Shown here: piece after piece, positions 31,191 to 43,186 of the stretch
How the letters are laid out: every line of letters begins with the position of its first letter
Numbering within the stretch: position 1 is the first letter of the stretch
Origin: Tuctoria greenei
Lineage: Eukaryota; Streptophyta; Magnoliopsida; Poales; Poaceae
Length of the DNA: 64,000 bases
Direction of reading: 5' to 3'
Assembly (NCBI GenBank): GCA_036927565.1
Contig: JAYESD010000002.1
Span: 146,699,167-146,763,166 of the forward strand
Translations under genes and position numbers: made by a program
The notes under the pieces: model-generated
The model's database searches: none
Seen by the model: only the letters and a program-made list of their open reading frames with translations
Told to the model about the DNA's origin: nothing

Positions 31191-32776
31191 CTAGCCCTTG
31201 AGATTCAACGTAGAAGAGAAGAGATAGGGAAATTTTATATTGAGGTCATATTCCAGCTCCCAAATTTCTTCCAATTCCGCATGATGCTTCCACTGTATTT
31301 TGCACCATCGAATCATCCATTTTCTTGTGACTCTCTCCTTTGTTTCCAAGATTTTGACCGGTTGCTCGACAGAAGTCAAATCTATCTCTAATTCCAATTC
31401 TTCTATTGGCACTTGTTCTTTTGGTACCCTTAAGAACTTCTTGAGCTGAGAAACATGAAACACATCATAAAGATCAGAAAGATGTGTTGGCATCTCCAAC
31501 TTATATGCCACTTCTCCATGTTGCCCAAAATCTTGAACGGTCCAATATAGCGAGGTGCCAACTTGCCTTCGACATTAAACCGCTTAGGACCTCGCATCGA
31601 TGATACTTTGAGATATACGAAGTCTCCCACTTCAAAACCTAAGTTTCTTCGCCTATTATACACATAGACTCTTTGTCTTGATTGAGCAGTCCTCAAATTC
31701 TCACAAATTTTCTGAACTTGCCTTTCAGCCTCTTCCAATACATCAAGTCCAAATACTTGGTTTTCTCCTGTCTCATTCCAAAACAGGGGTGTCCTACACT
31801 TCCTTCCATATAGTGCTTCATATGATAACATCTTCAAACTTGCTTGGTAACTATTATTGTAGGAAAATTTAGCATACGACAAGCTTTTGTCCCAGCAGCG
31901 TCCATGCTTCGAAGCACAAGCTCTCAACATGTTTTCCAATATTTGATTTGTCCTCTCGGTTTGTCTATCGATTTGTGGATGATATGCGGAACTGAAATTT
32001 AACCTTGTACCCATAGCTTCATGCAGTTTCTCCCAGAATCTAGAGGTAAATTGAGAACCTCGGTCAGACACTATTTTCTTTGGAACTCCATGTCGACATA
32101 TGATTTTCTCCATGTACAACTCGGCTAACTGTGCAGCGGTATACTTGGTCTTGATAGGAATGAAATGAGATGATTTGGTCAACCGATCCACAATAACCCA
32201 TATGGAGTTAGAACCGGACTGGGTTCGCGGTAATCCAACTATGAAGTCCATATCGATTTCTTCCCGCTTCCATTCTGGAATATTCAGTGGCTGCAATAAT
32301 CCAGTTGGCCTTTGATGTTTATCCTTCACTCGTTGGCACACATCACATAATGCAACATACTCAACTATGTCCTTTTTCATGCTATCCCACCAAAAACAAG
32401 TATTCAAGTCCTTGTACATCTTCGTATAGCCGGGATGAATTGAGTAAGGCGAGTCATGTGCCTCCTTTAATATCGTCTCGTGAATTTGCTTTACATTAGG
32501 CACAACAATTCTCTTCCCAAGCCATAGAGTGCCACAATCATCCTCATCAAATCTGAATTCTCTCCCTTGTTGGGTCCTTTCTTTAATTTCTTGGATTTCC
32601 TCATCCTTTGTTTGACCCTCTCGAATTTCTTGTTCCAAGGTCGGGTTTAACTCCATTACCCCCATCTCATTCACAAATCCAAGATCCAACCGTTCAAACT
32701 CCTTGCATAACTCCGATGGCAATTCCTGAACTGTGAGTTGATGGCTTACTCCTTTCTGACTCAAAGCATCAACCAC
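31191..32776 (-). CDS. Tekay-1 integrase and chromodomain-like tail
   Basis: A 448-codon open frame (32776-31430) has the zinc-binding HHCC region (EAHDSPYSIHPGYTKMYKDL ... ALCDVCQRVK), the core motifs MDFIVGLPRTQSG, VSDRGSQFTSRFW and the ...QTERTNQILE catalytic Glu, then GDFVYLKVSSMRGPKRF and PRYIGPFKIL. After a frame change near 31500, 31511-31191 reads HVSQLKKFL and VKILETKERVTRKWMIRWCK with HHAELEEIWE, the chromodomain-like end of Tekay/Del elements. This is the best-preserved gene of the element. Purines AAGGGGAGTAG follow it as the polypurine tract (31169-31186). Confidence 0.9.
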
Positions 32777-32789
32777 TATATTAGCCTTT

Positions 32790-34065
32790 CACGGGTGATA
32801 GTTGATTCCCATGTCACAATCCTTAATGAGCTATAACCATCTTTGTTACCTCAAATTCAAGTTTGTCTGTGTGAATATGTACTTGAGACTCTTGTGATCC
32901 ATATAAATTTCACACCTATGATCAAGAATGTAATGTCTCCAAATTTTCAAGGCATGCACTACAACTGCAAGTTCGAGATCATGCGTAGGATAATTCTTCT
33001 CATGTTTCTTCAACTGGCTCAATGCATAGGCTACCACTTGACCTTCTTGCATGAGCACACATCCAAGTCTTTGTCTTGATGCATCACAATAGATATCAAA
33101 ACTTTTGCTCACATCCGAGAAAACCAAGACTTTTGCGGTTATAACCTCTTCTTTAACTCCTCAAAACTGTTTTGGCAAGCTTGAGTCCATTGGAATGCTT
33201 TCCCCTTCATTAGAAATTCTGTCATGGGCTTCGCTATCTTGGAAAAGTCCTTGATGAACTGATGGTAGTATCCAGCCATTCCGAAAAAGCTTCTAATTTC
33301 CTTCACATGTTGTGGCGACTCCCACTTTAGAACATTCCTCACTTTTCCTGGGCCAACCGACACTCCTCCTCCAGAGATGATATGTCCCAAAAATGACACT
33401 TCCCTTAACCAAAATTGGCACTTGCTGAATTTGGCATATAATTGGTGTTTCCTCAATTTCTGGAATGTGAGTCTCAAATGCTCCTCATGCTCTTCCTCGC
33501 TTCTTGAGTAGATCATAATGTCATCAATGAACACCACAACGAATTAAGCCAAGTACTCCATGAAGACCTTATTCATGAGGTACATAAAGTATGCAGGTGC
33601 ATTGGTCAATCCAAAAGACATAATGGTATACTCATAGGATCCATACCGTGTCTCAAAAGCTGTTTTGGGTATATCTGATGGTCTAATCTTCATTTGAAAG
33701 TAACCTAACCTCAAGTCAATCTTGGAGAAAACACATGCACCCTTCATTTTATCGAACAAATCCTCTATACGGGGTAATGTATACTTGTTCCTAATTGTCA
33801 CCTCATTGAGAGCCCGGTAATCCACACACATCCTTTCGAATCCATCCTTCTTATCTGCGAAAAGCACCGGTGCTCCCCAAGGGGAAGAGCTTGGGCAAAT
33901 GAAACCCTTTTTTAGCTGTTCTTGAATTTGCTTCTTGAGCTCTGCTAACTCCATAGGAGGCATCCTATATGGTCTCTTAGCTATAGATGCAGTTCCATAT
34001 ATTAATTCAATAACCAACTCTATGTCCCGATCAGGTGGCACAACTGGCAACTCATTAGGAAACAC
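32790..34065 (-). pseudogene. Tekay-1 reverse transcriptase and RNase H (broken)
   Basis: RT from 34065: IAKRPYRMPPMELAELKKQI, FICPSSSPWGAPVLFADKKDG, MCVDYRALNEVTIRNKY, FSKIDLRLGYFQMKI, SFGLTNAPAYFMYLMN, a stop near 33541, then FIDDIMIYSRSEEEHEEHL (the F-I-D-D active site), the thumb region FLGHIISGGGVSVGP and the RNase H stretch SFDIYCDASRQRLGCVLMQ, VHALKIWRHYILDHRCEI and SLKYIFTQTNLN. Frame breaks occur near 33130 and 32840. Together these would copy the RNA and remove the template. Confidence 0.88.
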
Positions 34066-34303
34066 ATCAAAAACTCACACACCACTGGAATCTCCTCTAT
34101 TGCTGCACCGTCCATTTGATTCAGCTCCATTTGCTTTGTTGTGTGTTGATATGCTTCAAATTCTATGCTGACCCCTTCTTCATTTGTCAACTTCCCCGTC
34201 TTTGTGGCACACTAAATTATCCTATTGTGCTTCCTTAACCAGTCCACCCCAAGTATTATGTCTAGTCCTTGTGAATCCAAAACAATAAGGTTGGCAAAGA
34301 AGT

Positions 34304-34513
34304 CTAACCCTTTATTCTAAGGCTTGCTTTTGGACATACTATATTCGTCCTCATCTCCCCTCCAGGAGACTTAAACAACAAGGTATACTTCATATGAGAT
34401 ATGGGCAAACTATACTTGGCAACATACTTTGATGCAATGAATGAATGCGATGCTCTAGAATCAAATAACATAGTCGTCGGGTTGGAGTTTGCGATAAACG
34501 TACCAATCACCAC
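34304..34513 (-). pseudogene. Tekay-1 protease with altered active site
   Basis: IANSNPTTMLFDSRASHSFI carries D-S-R-A-S where the family has D-S-G-A-S. GGA to AGA would explain the change, a G-to-A (C-to-T on the other strand) event. ISHMKYTLLFKSPGGEMRT follows. A stop ends the frame before the RT. Confidence 0.8.
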
Positions 34514-34551
34514 GTCATCTGCTTGTTACACTTCCTTCGTAGAGATATGGT

Positions 34552-35758
34552 TCACCTTGCCACGAACAAAATTATGCGGTCCATGGTTGCCTTGTGGTGC
34601 TCCTCCATTTGGTCTTGGGTTATGTCTTGGAGCATTGTCCCTTGACCAAGGCCTAACTTAGGGCATTGAGATGTGAAGTGTCCCACCTCACCATAAGTAT
34701 AGCACGACCTTGCAGCAACAAAATTGTTTGGGCGACCTTGGTTTTGAGCATCAGCAGGAGAAGTAGCGCGGGGTGCATGAGGCATTGGTGGGCGAGGAGC
34801 TTGCATGGCATGGCGTTGTTGCGTGGGCTGAGTTGGGATGGAGGAATAGCAGCGCAATATGCAGGAACATGGGGTTGTAGTATGGTAGATTTTGTGGTGC
34901 AAAAAGGGGGCAAACATTGCTTCCTTGCGGTTATCCTTAGTATGGCGTCTTCCTCTTATTATCTTGTTCCATCTTGCGAACCTTGTTCTCAACCACAATA
35001 ACTTTGTCCACAAGCTTCTGAAAATTTGCATAGTCACAATTGAGCAATTGGACTTAAATTTCATTGTTTAGGCCCCTCATAAACAAGTATTGCTTGCGGC
35101 TGTCCCGGTTAACATCCTTTGGAGCATACCTTGAGAGTTGACTAAATTTATTGAGGTACTCACTCACACTCGACCTTCCTTGCCTTAAATTCTCAAATTC
35201 ATGCCTCTTCAAAATCATAACTCCCTTAGGAATAAAGTGAGAACGGAAATTCTCCTTGAATTCAGCCCAAGTGATCCACTCCTTATTAGCATGGGCATTG
35301 CAAAGCGAGTCTCACCAATCCGAAGCTGCTCCAACTAGTTGATGGGAGGCAAAAAAGACCTTCTCCCTGTCATTGCACTAGACAATAGCAAACTTCTTCT
35401 CCACAGATTTCAGCCAATCATCAGCTTCCATAGAATCATTGGCTTGAGCAAAGGTAGGTGGCCTAGTCCTCATAAACTCTCCCAACCTGTTATGAGGTGG
35501 TGGGGGTGGCGGTGGTGGAGGCATGTGTGGCTGATTCTGGTTATTGGTCTGCATTTGTCCTAAAGTTTGTATCACAATCTGCATAAGCTGATTCTGCTTG
35601 GCCAACGACTTCTCAAGGTTGCTAGCCTCAGGTCCCAGTATATTGTTGTTCTGAGGTGCCCCATTTTTCTCCTCATCCTTATTGGCATTCCTTTGGTTGC
35701 GGGTCCTTGGCATCTGAACTAAGAGCAAGAGATGGAAGAATTTAGAAAATGTCCCCAA
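34552..35758 (-). pseudogene. Tekay-1 gag (broken)
   Basis: The first open part (35758-35378) has MPRTRNQRN, a Gln/Met/Pro-rich stretch and FMRTRPPTFAQANDSMEADDWLKSVEKKF, the start of Retrotrans_gag. The frame is lost in the middle capsid region (35370-35070) and resumes at 35064-34552 with the knuckle CYTYGEVGHFTSQC. The second Cys of CX2CX4HX4C is Tyr here (TGT to TAT), which should prevent zinc binding. Confidence 0.82.
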
Positions 35759-35969
35759 CTATATGTATCAAGGGATATGAAACTAAGCAACTACTTATAT
35801 AATCCTATATGGATGTGGCAAGCTCTAAAGAATCCCACAATCCTCTATTAAGCACACAAGCAAACATTACATGGCAATCAGCACACCAAGCAAACCTCAA
35901 CTATTCCTGAGTGCTCCCATGTGCTTTAAAGTGTCCATTCTATCTAGGATGTGTCCTACGGTCAACCTC

Positions 35970-35981
35970 GCTTTGATACCA
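35970..35981 (-). other. Tekay-1 primer-binding site (initiator tRNA-Met)
   Basis: TGGTATCAAAGC on the - strand, one mismatch from TGGTATCAGAGC, which is complementary to the 3' end of plant initiator tRNA-Met. It lies three bases from the 5' LTR end at 35985. Confidence 0.85.
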
Positions 35982-38758
35982 ATTTGTGACACTTGGTTCC
36001 GAAAATAAACCAAGTGTGACGCATATGTGTGCCTAGGATGTTCAACACACATACACGAGTGCTTCACAAATGATATACATAAAATTACCACATCACAAAT
36101 GAGTAAATAAGTACTTTTATTACAATATTCAAATAATCCTCAAATTACAACTCTAATAATTACTATTACTAATAGAATCTGCAGCAGAAATAACCTCAGC
36201 ATTAAGCTAAGCAAACTAATCATAGGGGATATAGCGCAGCTCCAAGCAACCCACAAGCAAGTTGAAGCACACAACCTAGTACTCCACATTATCCTCAGGG
36301 TACTCCCAAACATCACCCGAAACTATTGGTGGGGGAATTGCAAGGGCGAGCACATGTCGTACTCCGCAAGTGTGGGAAAATATGACACATAGCTTAAACA
36401 AGAATGATAATAAATAATGGCTATTTGCTGAAAAGTACATTTAAAACATATAAAAATATACTAAGATATCTATGTGAATTAGTCCCATCATATCCCAAAT
36501 AAACATAATACCTCATATCCATCCATATGCCATATTCTTACCATCATCATTAATCATATCCATTTATCCTCATCCAATCCATAACCATAACCATAACCAT
36601 AACCAAACCATCCCAAATCCCAAGTTCCACTCTAATCATGGAAGTTGTCCAGATGCTCTTAACCGAGAGCACGACTATCATGATAGTTTTTAACACTCTG
36701 CAGAGGTTGTACCGCTTTACCCACAAGTTCATGATTTTGTCCCCTTCCGGATACTAAAGAACCTCCATTATGGGTCACATTACACACTTCCGTCGGTGTG
36801 TGGCCAAGAGAACACAGAATAGCATTTACAAAGGGACTACCAGCATATTTAGTCCAATTAAGGTTTCACCTGTGGTGATGCCTCCAATTGAGCACATCCA
36901 ACCAAGGGCCCCCTCTTGTGCCATTCAGATCCTAGGGCAGTCCTGCCACTATTGGCAACCCAACCGACTCCCATTCCCCGCTCCCCCAAATGATCCGAAC
37001 AATGTTGTCAATACACCTCATTATTCGGCTAAGCCGCACCCGCACTTGGCCCTGTGGTGGCACTGTTATCCTGGATTATTCTCACATGAACCGATCCTTA
37101 GATCTAAAGCAAGCAAAACCACAATATCATACAACCCAATCCACAAACCATGCTTGCTTAGATCTCCCAATCCCATGTTACCAATTTACCATGTTCATCA
37201 ATTCACCCCATCCATAAATGCATTAATTCATAGTTAAGCCATATGGTTTTTTTCGTATCCCAATTAATTAGAGTGAAGCAAAAAGGTAAAATACCCTTCT
37301 CGAGTCTCTACAATATATTCCAAGCGACAAGGATGGCCAAACAAGACTAGTAAACACCTATCATGGGTTTCCCATCAATTTGACACAAGCATGCAGTTTT
37401 GCAAACAAAACATTTAAGAACAGATCAAAATGGTCAAGGACACTTGCCTTGATTTTGAGATTGGTTAGGATCAAAAGCTTCAAAGTTCTGGTGCTGGAGG
37501 TCCTTGACAGCACCCTCTAGAGCAATACCTTCTATTCCGTGCAATAACATACATAACAAACATTACAATCAATAAATGCTCATATATTACTCAATATGTC
37601 ATGACATGCATGAATGATGCAATTATGTGGTAATGCATGTTATTAAGTTGCTATCATTGCTTACTAACTAGTTACAATTGAGTTATACATGTTTGGACAA
37701 GTTCCAAGTTATTTTGGATAATATTGGTGAAGTTCCAAAAATTCTCTGCTTTGGGAGACTGTACTAGTCTGCAGTAGGGCCGGACGTGTTCGTTAAGGCT
37801 AGGGTTTTGGCGAATTTTCAACTAGAGCATAGTCAAAATTAATGTGGAACCATATTTTACGTAGAAAAGATGGATCTAAGATATTTACCATGAATCCTAG
37901 GGTTCAAAGATCGAGGATTTGATGGAACTTGAGAACTTGACGTCTAGATCCAAAGAAGACAAAGAATTGGTAGAGAATTGACGATGATGTCGATGAGTTG
38001 ACGAAGATCGATCTTGCTTGATCCTCCTATCTTCCTCCTCCTTCCGTTGTTTGCGAGCTTCTCTCTCCTTGATTGCAGCTCTCACGAACTAGGGTTAGGG
38101 GTTCCCTTCAATTGTGGCAAAGAGATGGAAAGGTGGGTGTTGGGGTGTTTATATAGGGTGGAGATCGTAGGGTTTGGGTGAAATTCGAGTCTAAGGCGGT
38201 GGGGGCTTTGGTGGGGTCCCACATAGGATCCACAGGGGTTAGGTACGACGTTCTTGGGCCCACTTAAGGCAGTTACCCAATAACTCATCGGGAAGGAAAA
38301 ACAAAATCCGAGTCGGGCACACCGGCCTAGTACGTATGGAGGTCGGACAAGTTCGATATGGGACAGAAAGTTGAAAGGACAGGTCCAGTAGAAATCCTGA
38401 CAAGTCTGAACAATTCCATAAAGACAAAACGGACAACTCCGATATGGCGCCAGACAAGTTCGGAGGTTTGTCCAATTTTTCAAAAACTGGACCCAAACAA
38501 GGAATTACCGGACAACTCCAAAAAGTTCGAGTAGGGAAGATCAGACTAGTTCGTACTTGGGAACGGACAAGTCCGGACAACATAAGAAGCATTTTCGGAC
38601 TAATCCGGGGCAAAAAGCGGACAAGTCCGGAAAACAACAGAGAGTAGAACAGACTAGTCTGGGTTCCAATCCAGACAAGTCCGCACCGATACAAGTTTTA
38701 ATTGCTGTTTTGGTTCTAATTAATTTTAAACTTGTTCCTCTTTGCGTTGCCTAATGTT

Positions 38759-40240
38759 TTTTTACCAATAAAAACTGCAAGGGAGAACCCCGACAGCTAT
38801 GAAATAATAATAAAAAGCGAAATAGAGTTAAGTTACAAAGGCACATCATCACTTGGCTAGGTGTTCCAGAGAGAGGAACATCCCTTACAAGCTCTATAGC
38901 CACCGGAGCACACAGTCCCTATCCTCAGGCTTAAAGCGACAAGCTTGAAGCCTGGTAGATGCAATGAAGGATCTTTTCCAGGCATTTATAGTAGGGGGAG
39001 AGTTTCTAAAAATGAAGTTGTTACGAACAATCCAAATCTCCCAGGCCGCTATAGAGAAGATTTCCATGAAGGCTCGACGACTCCAGCTGTGCTTGGCCTT
39101 CTGCAGAGTGTCGAAGAAAGGGATGTCATGATCCCAATGAACCCCGAGAATGTTCCAACATGCCATGCTGAAGGAGCAGCTAAAGAAGAGATGGTAAGTG
39201 AGTTCCTCCAGATTGTCTACACAAAGCACGCAGGTGTAGTCATTCCCATCAATGGCTATGTTCTTTCTCTTCAGAAGGTTGCGTGAGTTGAGCCGGTCCC
39301 AAAACATAAGCCACGTGAAGATCTTTATTTTCTTTACCACCCTCGAAGCCCAAATCCAGCTAAAGGGTGCTGGTGGCTTGATGTGGTTGTAGCAGTTGTT
39401 GTAGATATTCTTGGAGCTGAATATCCTTACTCCCCCTGCCGGACTCCATACGTCTTGCGAGGGGTCCCTGTGAGAAACCTCATCCAGCAACGCTTCCAGG
39501 TTGACCAATTCCAGCAAGGCTTCGTCTAACATCGGTTGGAAGAAATGGCTGAGATGATCTGGCATGCTAAGATATTGGGCCATTGAGATGCTGGTTTTTT
39601 TGCGAAGGAGTGCAGGTGAGGCATGTCCCTTCTGAGCAAGTGACCTTCCCACTGATCCTGCCAGAGCCGAATTATGTCCCCTTTTCTAGCTTTGACTTCA
39701 AAATTCTTGAGAAATGAGTCAGATAGGCTCACTACGTCCCTCCACCAGAAGGATCCTTTTCCTTTTGTGCCATGTGGTGGCTTACCATTGTTGCAATAAC
39801 GTTGATGGATAAGATGAACCCAGGGGATGTCAACTTTGTTATAGATTTTCCAGAGAAATTTCATGAGCAGGGCTTCATTCATTGTAGTGAGGTTTTTGAG
39901 ACCTAGGCACCCATTTTCCTTTGGTGTTGTCACTTGATGCCAGGCCGCTAGGGGCCGGCCTTTGCCAGTGATATCCGAGCCTCTCCACAAGCATTGCTTC
40001 CTGGCTTTGTCAATTGCTTGAATGACTAGATTTCTCAGCTTGATAGTGCACATGGCATAAATAGGTATAGCGGATATGATGCTGTTAATGAGTGTGCATC
40101 GGCCAGCCATTGATAACCATGTTGCTGCTCCGGTTAGCGTCTTCTGTACCCGTGCTACGAGCCCTTCAAAGGGTCTGCTTTTGGTCTGTCAAGGCTCATA
40201 GGCAATCCCAAGTATGTAAATGGAAATGAGCCCTTCAAAA
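38759..40240 (-). mobile_element. LINE-B: 5'-truncated L1-type element in the Tekay-1 5' LTR
   Basis: It is flanked by 15-bp duplications gcgttgcctaatgtt (38744-38758) and gcgtttcccaatgtt (40241-40255), two differences. A T run at the left is the short poly(A) on the - strand. The protein reads FTYLGLPMS, MAGRCTLINSIISAIPIYAM, GCLGLKNLTTMNEALLMKFLW, SFWWRDVVSL and then the zinc-binding region CVLCVDNLEELTYHLFFSC. The only clear break is a frame change at an A run near 39597. The 5' end is lost inside the RT, so this is a typical dead-on-arrival insertion and the youngest layer of this nest. Confidence 0.9.
38894..40240 (-). pseudogene. LINE-B RT C-terminus and zinc-binding region
   Basis: Two overlapping frames (40110-39526 and 39652-38894) join at a homopolymer of seven A on the - strand near 39597, so a single indel separates them. 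The second frame ends at a natural stop at 38894, followed by a 135-bp 3' UTR. The domain order equals that of plant L1 ORF2 downstream of the YADD motif, which lies outside the truncated copy. Confidence 0.85.
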
Positions 40241-40314
40241 GCGTTTCCCAATGTTAAACATGTATAAGAGTGTATGCAATGCACGATGGATGAAAATGAG
40301 GGTGTTACACTATC

Positions 40315-40944
40315 ATTCTTGTGTTCCTTCCAAAATAGCATGCAATTATTCTCGCACACATCAATCTTCTCATAATTCATGCCCAGACCAGCCAAAATTT
40401 TCTTAGATTGATATACATCTGGCGGCATCTGATGAACTGACGGAAGGAGATCAATGATCAGCTTAATGATACCATTGTAGCAATTGTTCCCAAAATTATA
40501 CTTGGACTTCATCGCCATAAGTCATGTGACCGCCTGCAAAACGGATATATTGGTGCCCTCATACACTTTTCGATCTGCGGTGGCAAGAAGCTCGTAAAAA
40601 TCCTTCACCTCCTCCGGTTGTGACCAATCTTTGTACTCTTTACCAATGTGTTCTATCATCTCATCCATCCGATCTTCATCCCTGTTATCGTCCGACTCAT
40701 CATCATGCTCTATCTGCTCATGCTCGCGCCACACTAGATAGTTGGGCATAAATCCATGCTTGGAAAGATGCAACTCCACTTCAAACTTATCCAAGCGTTG
40801 ACGATTCTGACACTTGATACAAGGACGCTTTGCAACATGAGCATCACTAGAAAATGCGAAAGCATTTGCGATATGAGCCCATTCATTAGTGTGCGCGCCA
40901 GTTGAACTCCATCCATCATACATCACCTTACGGTCGTCACCCAT
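40315..40944 (-). pseudogene. CACTA TNP2 transposase, N-terminal part
   Basis: ATG at 40944 opens a transposase-associated domain (KVMYDGWSSTGAHTNEW, CIKCQNRQRLDKFEVELHLS, KHGFMPNYLVWREHEQIE), then an acidic linker and FYELLATADRKVYEGTN. After a stop near 40522 comes the start of the TNP2 core: KSKYNFGNNCYNGIIKLI, MPPDVYQSKKILAGLGMNYE and KIDVCENNCMLFWKEH, ending at the Tekay-1 insertion. It continues at 28328. The start codon lies 192 bp from the CACTA end, a normal 5' leader length for such elements. Confidence 0.88.
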
Positions 40945-40949
40945 TTTAA

Positions 40950-41136
40950 AACTTCATCAAATAAATATATGTTAATGAACATATATGGTTACTTTATAGT
41001 TTGTTTAATGTCACGGCTCTACATCTATTGTCCAGGAACGTCAGTACACGTAAACTGACGAATGTAACCGATTTAAAGATCGTCGGCCCCGACGATTATA
41101 CTTTCCCCGACACTTCTTTGCCCAATTCCTGTAGTG
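40950..41136. repeat. right terminal and subterminal region of the CACTA element
   Basis: On the - strand CACTACAGG followed by cgtcggggccgacg, atcggttac and cgtcagtt words. TAGTG at 41132-41136 is the terminus. The words resemble the left end. Confidence 0.8.
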
Positions 41137-41317
41137 CCGGCTTGAGCACGACCCAATTGCGCGTGCCAGGCCGTGCCGCTCATCGCACCTCAAACCGGCA
41201 TGGCCCGAAATTTCACGTGTCGGGCCCTGGGCACCGCCTGATTTTGGCCGAGTCCAAAGTCCCAACACTAAAGGGATCGAGGTTTTTTATTCCATGGCGA
41301 CAACATCGTCCCCGCCG
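41137..41317. other. GC-rich unassigned DNA right of the CACTA element
   Basis: Words such as gagcacgaccc, gccaggccgtgcc and cggcatggcccgaaatttcacg resemble hAT-like GC-rich ends and the 20225-20390 segment. It may be the right half of an element opened by the CACTA insertion. Confidence 0.35.
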
Positions 41318-41450
41318 CCCTATCCTCGTCCAGAAACCCAAGTCTACATATCATAATTCCGAGAAAGTTGTTGACGTTGTCTTTACTACAATCATCTTTA
41401 TCAGATCCATCGTGGAGAGACCCAATCCAACATGTCTCCTCGCTGTTACT
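41318..41450. repeat. dispersed repeat R, copy 2, right part
   Basis: It matches copy 1 at about 400-490 (gtccagaaacc, gttgacgttgtc..., aatcatctttatcagat). Together with 18359-18568 and 20100-20140 it completes copy 2, about 22.8 kb after its left part. Confidence 0.7.
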
Positions 41451-43186
41451 AGAGAGGAAAAGGATCAACCAAATCCCCAATACAAGAAAAAAAAGTGTCT
41501 GAGGCCGGAGCGAGCGGTGGTGAAGAATGATGGCTGCAATGTTCGTTCGCCTATTAACACCTCTCTAGTTTTTGCACACCCTCGATTTTTTAATTTTTTA
41601 AAAGTTAAAAACGAAATTAATAGTAATAACCCAATGAATAAAAATATTACAAATCTAACCCACTTTCATCCATGGCTCGGACGATCTGTCATCCATTTAG
41701 TGGACGAAATGCTAAGTCGTCCATGCCGTGGACGAGTTCTAGGCTACACATGTCCACGTCAGCATCCACCTTGGCTCCACATAAATTTTACACAACATGG
41801 ATGAGGTGCATAGTGCCATCGTCTGTGGCATGTACAACATGCGCCAGCACATGGGACCCCCACGATATTTTTGGTTTAAGTTCAAAGAGACTGTCAAAAA
41901 GAGTTCCAACATTCGTCCGTTATATGGTCTGTAGCAACTTTGGAAGATTTTTATAAGATGCTTCATATGATCCAAATAACTCATGGATCATATGGTGTTA
42001 ATTATTGATTTTGGCCCAAACCAAATTTATCCACGATCCGGGCATACATGTGAGTTGCAATAAACTGTGATGTACGAGCACTATTGCACTTATATAATTA
42101 TTACAACTACATGTGTGATCAATCGTTTTAGAAACCCCCCACAGTTTGGTCAGATTCTCCTCAAAACCGTGCACTCGAAATGGATAACTTGTAAAGCACT
42201 TTTAACATCATAATATTTTTTACTGTACTTGTTAAATATGAATTATCTCTGTACCAAAAGAGATCAATATTTGATTGCATCCTTCAAAACATCTTTATCT
42301 TTGAAAGTTCTCCTTCCTTTAACTGGTTTTCATTGTACTCAAATGAGATTGAGTAGTATTTTGTAATTGTTAAATTACTGATGTTTGGATTATTCCACTT
42401 AACAGGAACAGAAATATCATTATCATTATCTGAAGAGTCAAATTCTGAAAGATTTTCATGTTACATATCTTCCATCCTTATCTATTCAACTAAGTGTTCA
42501 ATGTGCTCTCCTTCATCTACCACACCCCTTGCTTCCATGTTCTATCTTCCTGAATTTTTCCTTCATTTCCAGCCTATCATCATTTTTTTCTTCGCGATCA
42601 CCATCTTGTTGCACTACATCATCTAACTCTATCATTTCTGCTTGAGCAAGAAGCATTTGAGGGCCACCACCGCTCAACAGCCATATCTATATACTTCCTA
42701 CAAATCCTTGCTCCATTAAGAATAACCAAGTCCCAATAAAAACCATTTCTTGCACGATTAACCACCCCTATTAAGTTCAAGTTATGTTGTTGTGCATCAA
42801 AATTAAAAGTTCTGATCAACCAATTCTCCACAGAGATCAACCCTATTCGGACGATTCACAATTTGTTCTTCTCCATAAAAAAATCTAAAACAATAACTTC
42901 TTTGACATTCCTATTAAATTAAATATAAATTATTACATATTATTATCATGTGTCGTAGATTACTTACACTACTATATACTAGTTAACCTAATAAAAATAT
43001 CAATTTAAGTATTTAATACTACATCTTGAAATGCATACTAAATATTAGTAGACATACTAACATGATAACATCATACTAACTACCAATATTAACTACATCC
43101 TAACATTTAAATGAAACCATAAATAATTAAATGTTGAAATAAAACCATTAAACTTAAATAACAAATTACACAAAAAAATTATTCAC
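41451..43186. other. unassigned AT-rich DNA
   Basis: About 41660-41830 has repeated gtccatg/gtggacga words. A frame at 42840-42619 on the - strand (LISVENWLIRTFNFDA...) and an acidic frame next to it (EEKNDDRLEMKEKFRK) look like a decayed exon of an unidentified gene. No domain is recognised. 42880-43186 is very AT-rich. Confidence 0.35.

Larger units (their letters stand above)
28334..40309 (-). mobile_element. Tekay-1: Ty3/gypsy Tekay/Del-type LTR retrotransposon
   Basis: The element lies on the - strand in CACTA TNP2. LTRs are 28334-31167 (3') and 35985-40309 (5', containing LINE-B). Order on the - strand: primer site for initiator tRNA-Met, gag with CCHC knuckle, protease, RT, RNase H, integrase, and a chromodomain-like tail. 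Flanks are GTATC (28329-28333) and CTATC (40310-40314), a 5-bp duplication with one change. The TNP2 frame continues on both sides. Stops and a lost knuckle cysteine show that it is defective. Confidence 0.93.
35985..40309 (-). repeat. Tekay-1 5' LTR, interrupted by LINE-B
   Basis: TGTAACACCC on the - strand at 40309. The LTR length without LINE-B (about 2.83 kb) equals that of the 3' LTR. It has a TATA box at 38147-38155, the palindrome array at about 38310-38690, and the hairpin block at 36654-36725 (arms TGCTCT and AGAGCA, CTATCATGATAG, CTCTGCAGAG). Confidence 0.93.
21777..41136 (-). mobile_element. CACTA (En/Spm-type) transposon containing Tekay-1
   Basis: On the - strand the element begins CACTACAGG (complement of 41128-41136) and its other end is best placed at CACTA 21777-21781. 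The ends share the word ATCGGTTAC and related CCGACGG/CGTCGG words as subterminal repeats. The two genes run TNP2 transposase (from 40944) then a second protein (to 21990), with about 200 bp outside each. I see no clean 3-bp target duplication (GCC left, CCG right), so the left end is less certain. Tekay-1 inside TNP2 and many stops make it inactive. Confidence 0.85.

Noticed and set aside
42619..42840. Frame LISVENWLIRTFNFDA as a recognised gene
   Set aside because: No family could be named, the flanking frames are broken, and the region is AT-rich. It is noted as a possible decayed exon only.
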